Assembly (NCBI RefSeq): GCF_003471165.1
Contig: NZ_QRIL01000016.1
Coordinates: 1 to 64,000, forward strand
Reading direction: 5' to 3'
Origin: Ruminococcus sp. AM22-13
GTDB lineage: Bacteria; Bacillota; Clostridia; Lachnospirales; Lachnospiraceae
Length of the DNA stretch: 64,000 nt
Both the position numbers and the translations under genes were made by a program. The notes under the pieces are model-generated. The model saw only the letters and a program-made list of their open reading frames with translations. It was not told where the DNA came from and made no database searches. Shown piece after piece: positions 36,028 through 43,804 of this stretch. The stretch's first letter is position 1, and each line of letters begins with the position of its first letter.

Positions 36028-36365
36028 TTATTTTTTATCACTTCTTATGGTTGTATTATACTATATATTCCTCTATAGTAAAACAATTTTTTATATTATT
36101 TTTAATTTTAATATTATATTTCTACTATCATCAATTTTTCAGATATTTTCAACGCATAAACAATGCTATTAACTACAATATTTCCGGAAAATTCATCATA
36201 GGTTTGTGTTGCCACAAAGAAACGCTAGCTCTGAAAATCAAAGCCGCCGTTTCAAATGGGCGTGTTGATAGGCTGCTATACGATGGCTTTTTTTCTTTTG
36301 CCGTCATGCGGCAGATAATCAATTCATTCTATTTTGAACTTCTTTTATGCTACCGGATGTCTGCA

Positions 36366-36839
36366 CTAGAAATGAATCGCCAAGAATGTAAACACAAATA
36401 ATTCAATTCCTGCCGAGATCAAAATAACATACGGTGTCCAGAAGCTCATTCCACCGATATGCAGATAGTTAAAATTCGCCAGCTGATAAAGGAAATTGTT
36501 CTGCATACCAATTCCGGCAGATGGAAGTATGGTGGAGAACCATGTTGCTCCCATCGCCACATAAGCAAAAAGCGGCATGAAAAGAACCACAATAGAGATC
36601 AGTAAAACCGTCAGGGTATCTTTAAACTTCGCAGACAGGAATAGCGTACAGCTAACCGTTGCTAATACGGAGAGCAAGCCTGCTGCGGCAAGAATTATCT
36701 GCGACTGTCCCAGATTGATGTTTGGCAGGTTAATGATAGAGTATAGCATCTGGAATGATGTTTTTAAGCAATCCGTACCGAACGCTGCATCTAAAAGAAG
36801 CTGCCCACTACGGACAGCCTCTTCTCTATAATAAGATTT
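36366..36839 (-). pseudogene. C-terminal remnant of an ABC-2 type permease
   Basis: About 157 codons open from a stop right after the anti-sigma gene. They read SGQLLLDAAFGTDCLKTSFQ, then LYSIINLPNINLGQSQIILAAAGLLSVLATV and further hydrophobic spans, ending GIELFVFTFLAIHF. At least four membrane helices resemble the C-terminal half of large ABC-2 permeases (periplasmic helix followed by four spans). The N-terminal half and any start signal are missing, so this is a remnant. No matching ATPase gene is nearby. Confidence 0.6.
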
Positions 36840-36842
36840 TCA

Positions 36843-38288
36843 TTACTGATATATGTCCACCAATCCTGTTTTTAACATTGAATCTGAAAACTCATATGCA
36901 GCTCCATCACCGTTAAAATTCAGATACATATTATTCAAGTCATTCTCATTTACGATCCATGCCATATTCACCTGTATACTCTCACCAGGTTTTAATGAAG
37001 AAATATAGTTTCCTCCATTTCCATAATCCTCTGATATACTGTTGTATGTCATTTCAGCTGTACGTGCAACACCATCCCATATAACACGATCGTAGTCATC
37101 TCCGGACGGTTCTGTCGGATCGTAAATTTGATATGATCCATCTTCATGGTCCATCAACAGCAATGTACCAATATAAAGCATATGGTTAATTTCTTCATCT
37201 GACTTATTGGTATAAGTAACTGTCGCATAGACGAGCTTTTGTTTCACACTTTCTGTTTTTACAATCTCATCCACTGAATCAATGCCATTACCGGACTTAA
37301 TATAAGACAGCGTATTATTTACTAAATTTCCATCAGTTCCAACTGCATCAGTCCATTCTTCCGGCACATTATTCTGACCAAGCAGCTGCAGATTGTCCTC
37401 CACCTGAACAGCATCAACACAAACTGAAATTTTATCATTTTCAATATAGTTGCCATCTCTGTCTTCACCAGATGCTGATATATCAAACACTTCACCAATC
37501 TGATGCATTAGCAATTTATTATCTGCAATAGAAGTCATCACTGCTTCTCCCGATGATTCTTCAGGGGATACCATTTCGCTCCACGTATACAAACCAGCGG
37601 TTTCAATCATTGTATCATTTTCAGTGATTACAAGGTTTTCTACCACTTTAATGGCATCCTCTTTTGAAATATCATCACCGATATAAACAGTAATTACACG
37701 ATATACATCTGGGCGAAGAAGGTAAATCCTTTGATTAAAAGATCCATCCTCTGCCAGGTCATTATATTTAAGATATACACCTTCATAATTGCCAAAAGTT
37801 CGTTCCTCACAGTCAACAACATTCTTATCTTGCATTACTTTGCTCAAATCATCCTCGTCTAAAAGCACAGATGCAAAGCTGAATCCTCCGGTTCGATCAT
37901 GCTCAGGATATTCCAGATGAAATTCATCAATCCATTCCATTCCTTCTGGAATATATCCTGCTGAGATATCTATATCATGAATTCTTTCAGGAAGATTAAT
38001 TTTCCCTGTGCTGCCATCCGCCTTAATTCCCGTTACGATACTGTAGGCTCCTTGTTTTTCTAAAAACATATGATATAATTTGGTACCTGCATAGACTATG
38101 GTCGATGTAGCCAATACACATACGGCTATTGCTGCAGCCACTCTGGCACCTGTCCATTTTTTCACTCTCCTTGTCTGAATATTAACCACCTTCGTGTCCT
38201 GTAGCTGTTTTTTCACTTCGCTTTGGATCATCGTGTGGATGAACTCCGGAGTTTCAGGAATATCTTTTTTCATATCTTCTAACCTCAT
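36843..38288 (-). CDS. Anti-sigma factor with DUF4367-like domain
   Basis: A 481-residue single-pass protein. A 45-residue cytoplasmic N-terminus (presumed sigma-binding) precedes a membrane helix ARVAAAIAVCVLATSTIVYAG at about 48-68. The outer part begins with a DUF4367-like domain, residues about 85-215 (AGYIPEGMEWIDEFHLEYPE ... FGNYEGVYLKYN), followed by a long second domain, about 260-480, of unknown kind, rich in Asp and Asn. It overlaps the sigma gene upstream by 4 bases, the usual arrangement for an envelope-sensing anti-sigma and its sigma. The signal is unknown. Confidence 0.8.
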   Translation of the reverse strand: MRLEDMKKDIPETPEFIHTMIQSEVKKQLQDTKVVNIQTRRVKKWTGARVAAAIAVCVLATSTIVYAGTKLYHMFLEKQGAYSIVTGIKADGSTGKINLPERIHDIDISAGYIPEGMEWIDEFHLEYPEHDRTGGFSFASVLLDEDDLSKVMQDKNVVDCEERTFGNYEGVYLKYNDLAEDGSFNQRIYLLRPDVYRVITVYIGDDISKEDAIKVVENLVITENDTMIETAGLYTWSEMVSPEESSGEAVMTSIADNKLLMHQIGEVFDISASGEDRDGNYIENDKISVCVDAVQVEDNLQLLGQNNVPEEWTDAVGTDGNLVNNTLSYIKSGNGIDSVDEIVKTESVKQKLVYATVTYTNKSDEEINHMLYIGTLLLMDHEDGSYQIYDPTEPSGDDYDRVIWDGVARTAEMTYNSISEDYGNGGNYISSLKPGESIQVNMAWIVNENDLNNMYLNFNGDGAAYEFSDSMLKTGLVDIYQ

Positions 38289-38773
38289 ACTGTCAACTCC
38301 TCACTTTCCTGTAAATTACGCTTAAGCTTTCCCCGTGCTCTGGCAAGTCTTTTTTGAACTGCTCCCTCGGTTATCTCAAGAATCTGCGCAATCTCTTTTA
38401 TGTTGAAATCCTCAATATAGTACAGAATAACTGGCATTCGTAATTCTTCTTTCAAAGAATTTACGGCTCTGTACAAGTCGCTATAGTCAGTTCTCTGATC
38501 TGTCTCAATTTCTGTCATTTCACTCATCCCTTCCAAAGAAACAAGTTTACTCGACTTTCTCAAAAGAGTATAACACTCATTGATCAATATACGAATCAAC
38601 CAAGTCTTGGCATATTTGTCATTTCTCAAAGTTCCAATCTTTGAAAATGCCTTAACAATCGTTTCCTGAATAGCATCCGCACAATCTTGATCGTTAATTA
38701 AAATTGTTTTGGCAGTAGAATACAATTGTCTCTCTGAATTGAGAATCAACGTCCCTAATTCTTCTTTGGTCAC
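38285..38773 (-). CDS. RNA polymerase sigma-70 family (ECF-type) factor, pair 1
   Basis: A 162-residue ECF sigma factor. Region 2 covers about residues 10-75 (DCADAIQETIVKAFSKIGTL, KTWLIRILINECYTLL), and region 4 about 100-155 (EELRMPVILYYIEDFNIKEI, AQILEITEGAVQKRLARARG). It directs RNA polymerase to its own regulon, probably envelope genes, and is held by the anti-sigma encoded downstream. An inverted partial copy of a close relative lies just upstream at 38936-39110. Confidence 0.9.
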   Translation of the reverse strand: MTKEELGTLILNSERQLYSTAKTILINDQDCADAIQETIVKAFSKIGTLRNDKYAKTWLIRILINECYTLLRKSSKLVSLEGMSEMTEIETDQRTDYSDLYRAVNSLKEELRMPVILYYIEDFNIKEIAQILEITEGAVQKRLARARGKLKRNLQESEELTV

Positions 38774-38935
38774 TTTAACACCACCTTCTTTAGCCGGCCG
38801 GCAATTTTCATTTACATAGATTAGACGTACAGTTTTTCAAAATATCCCCAAATAAACTTTATTTTTTTAATAATAGAGGAAATAAATCTTTCCCCTCTGT
38901 TGACATTATACACCTGTCTTACTTCTTACCCATAT

Positions 38936-39110
38936 ACAATTGTGAAGGCTTTTTCCAACGTCGGTACATTAAAAAACGATAACTATGCCCGGACCTGGTT
39001 AATCCGTATCTTAATCAACGAATGTTACAGCCTTGTGCGTAAATCCAGTAAATTTATCCCATTGGAAAATCTAGCTGACAGACAGGAGCCGGAATCATCA
39101 ACGGTATCCA
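38936..39110 (+). pseudogene. Inverted fragment of a sigma factor gene
   Basis: Reads TIVKAFSNVGTLKNDNYART and WLIRILINECYSLVRKSSKF, nearly the same as region 2 of the sigma factor at 38285-38773 but on the opposite strand. It has neither a start nor region 4. After about 39110 the frame continues with unrelated residues. It is a remnant of a duplicated or recombined sigma locus. Confidence 0.8.
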
Positions 39111-39198
39111 AACAGATTTTGGTTTTTTGCACAACATCAAAATCAAAGAAAGAGCTTGCAGCATTTTGCGGCTTCAAAGATTTAAGAAACTTCATTTT

Positions 39199-39258
39199 GA
39201 ATAAACAAAGGAGCAGGGCATTGGGTAGCATCCCCATTGTCCTGCTTCTTTGTTTATT
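39199..39258 (-). terminator. Terminator of the blaI-blaR1-like operon
   Basis: Long stem GAATAAACAAAG.AGCAGG / CCTGCTTCTTTGTTTATTC, overlapping the stop codon of the sensor gene. Confidence 0.75.
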
Positions 39259-41002
39259 CTGTATAGATGTTCCCATTCTCATCCGTCCAGGTGCCATCAC
39301 CATTGTCTGTGTATCCGACCCCATCTGCGTCACAATAGTAATAATCTCCGTTTGTTGTTTCTTTTACAGTAACGGTACCGTTACTGCCCTGGAGTTCATG
39401 CTGTTCCAGTTGGTTTCCGGAATAATAATCTTCGTCATTCCAGGTACGATATGAATTGCCATTAGCATCTGCCCAGTTTCCATCTCCCTGATAACTGTAT
39501 CGGCTCCCATAATCATCAGAATAGGTCCCATCTCCGTTATCGTAAAGAACTCTGGATTCTTCATCTCCTCCACCCGGTGCTACAATTGATGCTACACCGG
39601 AGGCAGTACTGAATCCACTGGTATATGGTACGCCTGCTGGCAGACTCTCATAAGATGAAACAGACCCGTTATTGTCAGAGGTAATTCCATCATCGGTCGT
39701 TTCACTTACCTGTCCGCTGTTTTCCATGACAGGTTCATCGTTTGTTTCCGCATCTGTTTTTTCCTCTTCGTCTACAGAATCCTCTGTATCTGCAGTCTCT
39801 GTCACTTCTCCTTCGTCCTGTGTTTCAGCAGCTTTCTGCATAGTTACCATTTCAGAAAACGGTGCGTAATCCGGTACATTATTTTTCTCTGGATCTGCAT
39901 TTTTTTCAATACCAGACTTCTCCGTCTCTACTGAAACTGTATCTGTCCCGGCAGAAACATTAAATACCAGATTACCGCCTGCAAACAGCAACGTCACAAG
40001 AATTCCCGGAAGAATTCCTCTGCGAAGCTTCCGAATGTTCACCATATACAGAATCCGATCTTTAAACACCATTTCGCTGTCATTAAGACTTGCTGACACA
40101 TATGGAATCTGACTTTCCATGGCCACTGTCCTGAGAAGCAGCTGTCGATATAATTTATGTTCCTTTTTATTAACTCTGCGAACAACTGCTGCGTCACACA
40201 GATTCTCAATATCCTTATCCGCTTCTTTCAGCATGATAAGAAGAAAGGGATTGAACCAGTATATCGATGCACAGATTCGAAGGAGCATCTTATACCAGAG
40301 ATCCCGATGGCAATAATGTGTAAGTTCATGGTAAAAGATAAGTTTTCTTTCTTCTGCTGAATACCCGGTTGCTGGTAGATACAATTTTGTATGTAAAAGT
40401 CCTGCAAGAAGCGGTGTGGTAAGACCTGCGTTTTGCCTGAGTTCCGGTATTCTGCGTACGTGCTTCTTTTGACACGCTGCACGGTACATCTGAATACTCA
40501 CCGTATCACTTACCTGTAGACTCATCCGTTCCAGATTCCTTATAGAAAAATAATATGCCAGCAATTCTCCTGTCAGTTTAAGTACCGCTACGCTCAGCCA
40601 GACGGCAGCAAAAATCACAGCCACAATTCCCATCCATTTATCTGATTCATACCTGACAGTTCTCTTTTGTTCCGGGATTTCTGTCAGATTTTTCATGTCA
40701 TTGCTCGCAGATGATACGGTTTCTGTTATCTTCTGACTTTCCTCTGGTCTGACTGCGTAATCCGTTATCTTCGGGTTTTGCGTATTCTGTTGACTGCTTC
40801 TAAGCACTTTGAAATCCACCAGTGCCAGATTCGCCGGAAGGCGCACCGGAACACAAAGGCTTATCGTAATCAACAGCCAGATAAAGTACTTCCATCTCGC
40901 TGATACACGTCCTTTAAACAGAGTCGCAAGCACTTTTACCAGTAAAATTACTACTGCTGCAATAATATTCAGTTTCAGAATGTGCAGAACAAGAACATCC
41001 AT
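39254..41002 (-). CDS. BlaR1-type M56 metalloprotease sensor with a novel C-terminal repeat domain
   Basis: A 582-residue membrane protein. The N-terminal membrane part (about 1-330) is a BlaR1/MecR1 antirepressor: WKYFIWLLITISLCVPVRL, zinc protease motif FYHELTHYCHRD, then WFNPFLLIMLKEADKDIENLCDAAV. A further span at about 330-350 leads to an outer segment. Instead of a penicillin-binding sensor domain there is an acidic low-complexity linker (TQDEGEVTETADTEDSVDEE) and a C-terminal domain of about 110 residues with DNGDGTYSDDYG, LEQHELQ, ETTNGDYYY and YTDNGDGTWTDENGN. The same domain closes the secreted protein at 41531-42373. It presumably cleaves or relieves the BlaI-like repressor when the outer domain senses something. 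Confidence 0.85.
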   Translation of the reverse strand: MDVLVLHILKLNIIAAVVILLVKVLATLFKGRVSARWKYFIWLLITISLCVPVRLPANLALVDFKVLRSSQQNTQNPKITDYAVRPEESQKITETVSSASNDMKNLTEIPEQKRTVRYESDKWMGIVAVIFAAVWLSVAVLKLTGELLAYYFSIRNLERMSLQVSDTVSIQMYRAACQKKHVRRIPELRQNAGLTTPLLAGLLHTKLYLPATGYSAEERKLIFYHELTHYCHRDLWYKMLLRICASIYWFNPFLLIMLKEADKDIENLCDAAVVRRVNKKEHKLYRQLLLRTVAMESQIPYVSASLNDSEMVFKDRILYMVNIRKLRRGILPGILVTLLFAGGNLVFNVSAGTDTVSVETEKSGIEKNADPEKNNVPDYAPFSEMVTMQKAAETQDEGEVTETADTEDSVDEEEKTDAETNDEPVMENSGQVSETTDDGITSDNNGSVSSYESLPAGVPYTSGFSTASGVASIVAPGGGDEESRVLYDNGDGTYSDDYGSRYSYQGDGNWADANGNSYRTWNDEDYYSGNQLEQHELQGSNGTVTVKETTNGDYYYCDADGVGYTDNGDGTWTDENGNIYTE

Positions 41003-41008
41003 AATTCG

Positions 41009-41398
41009 CTATTCCTCCCTGTCCTCCAGGTTCTTAAGAAATTCACTGAGATCCTGGACTTCTTCCGAGCTGATCTTCTTTCCATGATAAAGTGAAGTTA
41101 CAAACTTTTTTAGTGAATTCCCATAAAGTTTCTCAAGAACACTCTGGCTTTCATGTGCCTGATAATCTGACTGCGAAACCAAGGGTGTATACAGATTCAT
41201 TTTTCCCTGTTTCGTCACTTCCACGAAATTTTTGTTCTCCAATCTGGTTAGCAATGACAAAATTGTTGTTGATGCAAGCTTTTTCCTTATATTGATCACT
41301 TTCTCAATCTCCGGTCTGGTCATTGGCGGAGTATTATTCCAAAGAACGAGCATAATATCCAACTCTGATTCCGGAAGTCTCTGGTAAGTTTTTTTCAC
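41009..41398 (-). CDS. BlaI/MecI/CopY family transcriptional repressor
   Basis: A 129-residue winged-helix repressor. The DNA-binding part is LPESELDIMLVLWNNTPPMTRPEIEKVI with ASTTILSLLTRLENKNFVEVTKQGKMNLYTPL, and the C-terminal part (ESQSVLEKLYGNSLKKFVTSLYH) is for dimerisation and cleavage by the sensor. It lies 6 bases before the sensor gene in one operon. CTACANNTGTAG sites precede both its own gene and the secreted-protein gene, so it likely represses both. The start has an AGGAGGT at good spacing. Confidence 0.92.
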   Translation of the reverse strand: MKKTYQRLPESELDIMLVLWNNTPPMTRPEIEKVINIRKKLASTTILSLLTRLENKNFVEVTKQGKMNLYTPLVSQSDYQAHESQSVLEKLYGNSLKKFVTSLYHGKKISSEEVQDLSEFLKNLEDREE

Positions 41399-41425
41399 TT
41401 TTTCATACCTCCTGTTACATATTTT

Positions 41426-41437
41426 CTACAAATGTAG
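41426..41437. promoter_or_regulatory. BlaI-type operator in front of the blaI-like gene
   Basis: CTACAAATGTAG, the TACA-NN-TGTA dyad of BlaI/MecI sites, lies between the presumed promoter and the start codon. Confidence 0.75.
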
Positions 41438-41447
41438 GAATAATTCT

Positions 41448-41475
41448 ATTTTACCACGGTTCACGGAAATGGCAA
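41448..41475 (-). promoter_or_regulatory. Candidate promoter of the blaI-blaR1-like operon
   Basis: TTGCCA (41475-41470), 16-base spacer, TAAAAT (41453-41448) on the minus strand, just upstream of the operator. The -35 box lies in the 3' hairpin (GGCAAGG / CCTTGCC, 41471-41507) that follows the secreted-protein gene. Confidence 0.5.
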
Positions 41476-41530
41476 GGGCTTTTGCACAATTCGCAAATGT
41501 CCTTGCCATTCCTGCAGCTACTGACCACTA

Positions 41531-42373
41531 TCAGTCTATTTCTGTATAACTGTTGCCATTTTCATCACTCCATGTCCCGTCTCCGTTGTCCGTAAATCCT
41601 GTACCATTTTCGTCCTGGAAATAATAATCACCATTTGTGGTTTCCGTAACCGTCACAGTATTACCGTTTGCATCCTGAAGATCATGCTGTTCCAACGTAT
41701 GTCCCAGATGATGAGTGTCATCATTCAGAGCTGAGTAGGTATTTCCATTTTCGTCGGTATAAGTTTCATCCCCATTATCGGTATAGTTCATTCCATCATC
41801 TCCACGATATTCACAAGAATAATCTTTGTGAAGAATGTAATTAATCTCAATGGTATTTCCATCACTGTCAACTAATGTCATTGGTGAGGTAGTAAGGATA
41901 TCTGAATCTCCTCCCGGCTTCTGACTGGCAGTATCTGTAGTTGCCTTATCAGAATCATCAGAAGAATCATCGGTCTGGTTTTCATTCTCCTGTCTAGTAA
42001 GTGAAGGATTTCCAGGATAAGAAATATATTCTACAAATTTTCTGACGTCACTGATGTCATCTGCATCTTTTGCATATCCCACTGCCATATACAGGCTGTT
42101 TCCCTCTGAATAAATTGTCTGATAGCAGGCATCGTATGTGTCATTGCATTTGGCAATCCCTGTTTTGACATCCTCCAGTGAATATTTATAGATATTTACA
42201 TAATCATTTCCGTTCGTATAGCTTGCATAGGTACCTTCCGTATCTGCTTTTTCCCATTCAGATCCAGCCGGCGGCTGTGTATAGAAATCGTTATTTCCTG
42301 CTGCCATAACCGTTGTAGCTGAAAAAATCCCAAGTGTTGCTACCGTCATAAGTGTCATAAATTTTGTCTTCAT
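41531..42373 (-). CDS. Secreted protein with DNGDGT repeat domain, BlaI-controlled
   Basis: A 280-residue exported protein. Signal peptide MKTKFMTLMTVATLGIFSAT with cleavage after about AAG. Residues 25-130 form a small domain (GSEWEKADTEGTYASYTNGN, CNDTYDACYQTIYSEGN). A Ser/Asp/Thr-rich linker, about 133-160, follows, then the repeat domain: DGMNYTDNGDETYTDENGNT, LEQHDLQDANG, ETTNGDYYF and FTDNGDGTWSDENGN. The same C-terminal domain ends the neighbouring sensor. The DNGDG loops recall calcium-binding turns, but this is not shown. Two CTACANNTGTAG operators cover its promoter. Function unknown. Confidence 0.85.
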   Translation of the reverse strand: MKTKFMTLMTVATLGIFSATTVMAAGNNDFYTQPPAGSEWEKADTEGTYASYTNGNDYVNIYKYSLEDVKTGIAKCNDTYDACYQTIYSEGNSLYMAVGYAKDADDISDVRKFVEYISYPGNPSLTRQENENQTDDSSDDSDKATTDTASQKPGGDSDILTTSPMTLVDSDGNTIEINYILHKDYSCEYRGDDGMNYTDNGDETYTDENGNTYSALNDDTHHLGHTLEQHDLQDANGNTVTVTETTNGDYYFQDENGTGFTDNGDGTWSDENGNSYTEID

Positions 42374-42399
42374 CGTGGATTCTCCTAGAATTTTATTTT

Positions 42400-42451
42400 C
42401 TACATCTGTAGAAGTTAATTATATTCTACAACTGTAGAATATAATTGTCAA
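42400..42451 (-). promoter_or_regulatory. Promoter with two BlaI-type operators for the secreted protein gene
   Basis: On the minus strand TTGACA (42451-42446), 17-base spacer, TAGAAT (42428-42423). Operator CTACAACTGTAG (42426-42437) covers the spacer and -10 box; a second, CTACATCTGTAG (42400-42411), lies 26 bases downstream. Repressor bound here would block polymerase directly. Confidence 0.85.
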
Positions 42452-42473
42452 TTCTTTTTTCTATATTTTTTTA

Positions 42474-42644
42474 TCATCTCAGTTTAATTTCTATTTTTCC
42501 TTCCACTGGGCTATATAAATCCAGAGGATCTTCATCACTTTCATAAACACGTCCTTCTCCGTAAGCATCTTCTATTCCAGTTTCATATTTTTTATATTTT
42601 GTTCTGTTTTTTTCTTCTTTATTTACATACAGGTTAATTATACA
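42474..42644 (-). pseudogene. Orphan C-terminal coding fragment
   Basis: A 56-codon open frame with no start codon reads ETGIEDAYGEGRVYESDEDP followed by LDLYSPVEGKIEIKLR and stops. Composition and codon use look protein-coding. It is likely the tail of a lost gene; the family is not recognised. Confidence 0.4.
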
Positions 42645-42678
42645 TTAAATTCTGTATTGCAGTTGTAACAGCAAAAAA

Positions 42679-42758
42679 GGAAACCAAAACCATTCTGTGA
42701 GAATAGTTTTGATTTCCTGTATAAAAAGCGCCATAGGTTTTTTCCAATGCCTATGGCG
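42679..42758 (-). terminator. Two tandem terminators
   Basis: First stem met on the minus strand: CGCCATAGG / CCTATGGCG (42729-42758) followed by CTTTTTA. Second: GGAAA.CAAAAC / GTTTTG.TTTCC (42679-42717) followed by TTTTTT. Confidence 0.85.
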
Positions 42759-42801
42759 TGTAAATAATTTTCTACTCTGCGGATACCTTGTTTATGATTG
42801 T

Positions 42802-43725
42802 CTACCATCCGAATGCGTCCCTGATCAAAGCTCCGGTTTCGCCGTCTATATAAAACAATTCCTGTTCTTCTGGTGAATCCTTCCATTGGTAAGGACAGCA
42901 AAAACTCCATACAGGCCTGTAAACAATTCCATCTGTGGTTTCATCAATATAATATTTCAGACGAATTTTCGTAACTGGAATCGTGATTGGTTCTGTTTTC
43001 TCCGTCGTGTCCTCTTCCGTAAAAAATCCAATTTTTCCTTCTTTTACATATTGTTCCACCGATTTCATAATTTCTTCCATGGGAAGCATAGTAACTGTTT
43101 CTTTCTCTTTCACCTGAAGCGGGATTGGTATTTTGAAATAGCAGTCTTCAGGCTTGAGACCAAATCCTGTGCTTCCCTGATAATGATACTGAGAAAGTCC
43201 ACCTGCCGGTATTCCATTCAACAGAACTTCTATGTCGTAATAATCATATCCTTCCGTCATGTCGCTAATTGGTTTTCTTACAGAAGTTCCAGATAAATCA
43301 GCTTTGGAAAACAGTTGATTTATAATATTTAATTTCTCATCTTCCGTATTCTCGCCTAAAAATCCCAGATCTTTTTCACTTAATCCATCACACTCTATCA
43401 TCCCATCCGAAATAAATAACTGCAGTCCTTTTTCTTTATTTTCCCAGACCGTTTCATCTGTTACAGATTTTTCCCATCCATCTTTCCCGCCAAACCAGGA
43501 GCAGATGTCTTTCTCTGATATATTGCATTTTTTCAGAACTCCCTTTGAAACGTCATCAGTATTTCCGGTAATATCAGCTTCTATTGTAAGGGTTCCTGAT
43601 TTCCCTGGCAGAGAAGCTGTTACATGGTACGAAAGGAAGAAATTTCTAGCTTTTACCAATCGCTCTGCCATTTCCATATCAAGTCTGCTTTGTTCTGGAT
43701 TACCGAAATGGTGATCATGCGCCAA
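42802..43725 (-). pseudogene. Lipoprotein-like DUF6034-type protein lacking its N-terminus
   Basis: A 307-residue frame that begins without a ribosome binding site, 20 bases after the terminator of the next gene, and has no signal peptide. The body reads LTIEADITGNTDDVSKGVLK, FLGENTEDEKLNIINQLFSK, GYDYYDIEVLLNGIPAGGLS and RPVWSFCCPYQWKDSPEEQE with a final YIDGETGALI. This resembles large Lachnospiraceae lipoproteins that I tentatively place in DUF6034. Truncation of promoter, start and lipobox is the simplest reading; the rest is open. Confidence 0.5.
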
Positions 43726-43745
43726 GCTGATACTGTTGACAATGA

Positions 43746-43785
43746 AGGACAGGAGCCAACAGCATTACAACTTAGCTCCTGTCCT
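43746..43785 (-). terminator. Terminator of the L,D-transpeptidase gene
   Basis: Stem AGGACAGGAGC / GCTCCTGTCCT, 20 bases after the stop codon; the U tract is weak. Confidence 0.65.
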
Positions 43786-43804
43786 GTACATCTTGAATAT
43801 AGAA

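Noticed and set aside
36051..36401. Plus-strand frame with CCHKETLALKIKAAVSNGRVD
   Set aside because: Looks faintly like mobile-element sequence, but no start signal, no recognised domain, and AT-rich low-complexity N-terminus; too weak to call.
39110..39200. Possible RecG-like tail (KSKKELAAFCGFKDLRNFIL) after the sigma fragment
   Set aside because: Short, no start, and similarity only impressionistic; left unannotated.
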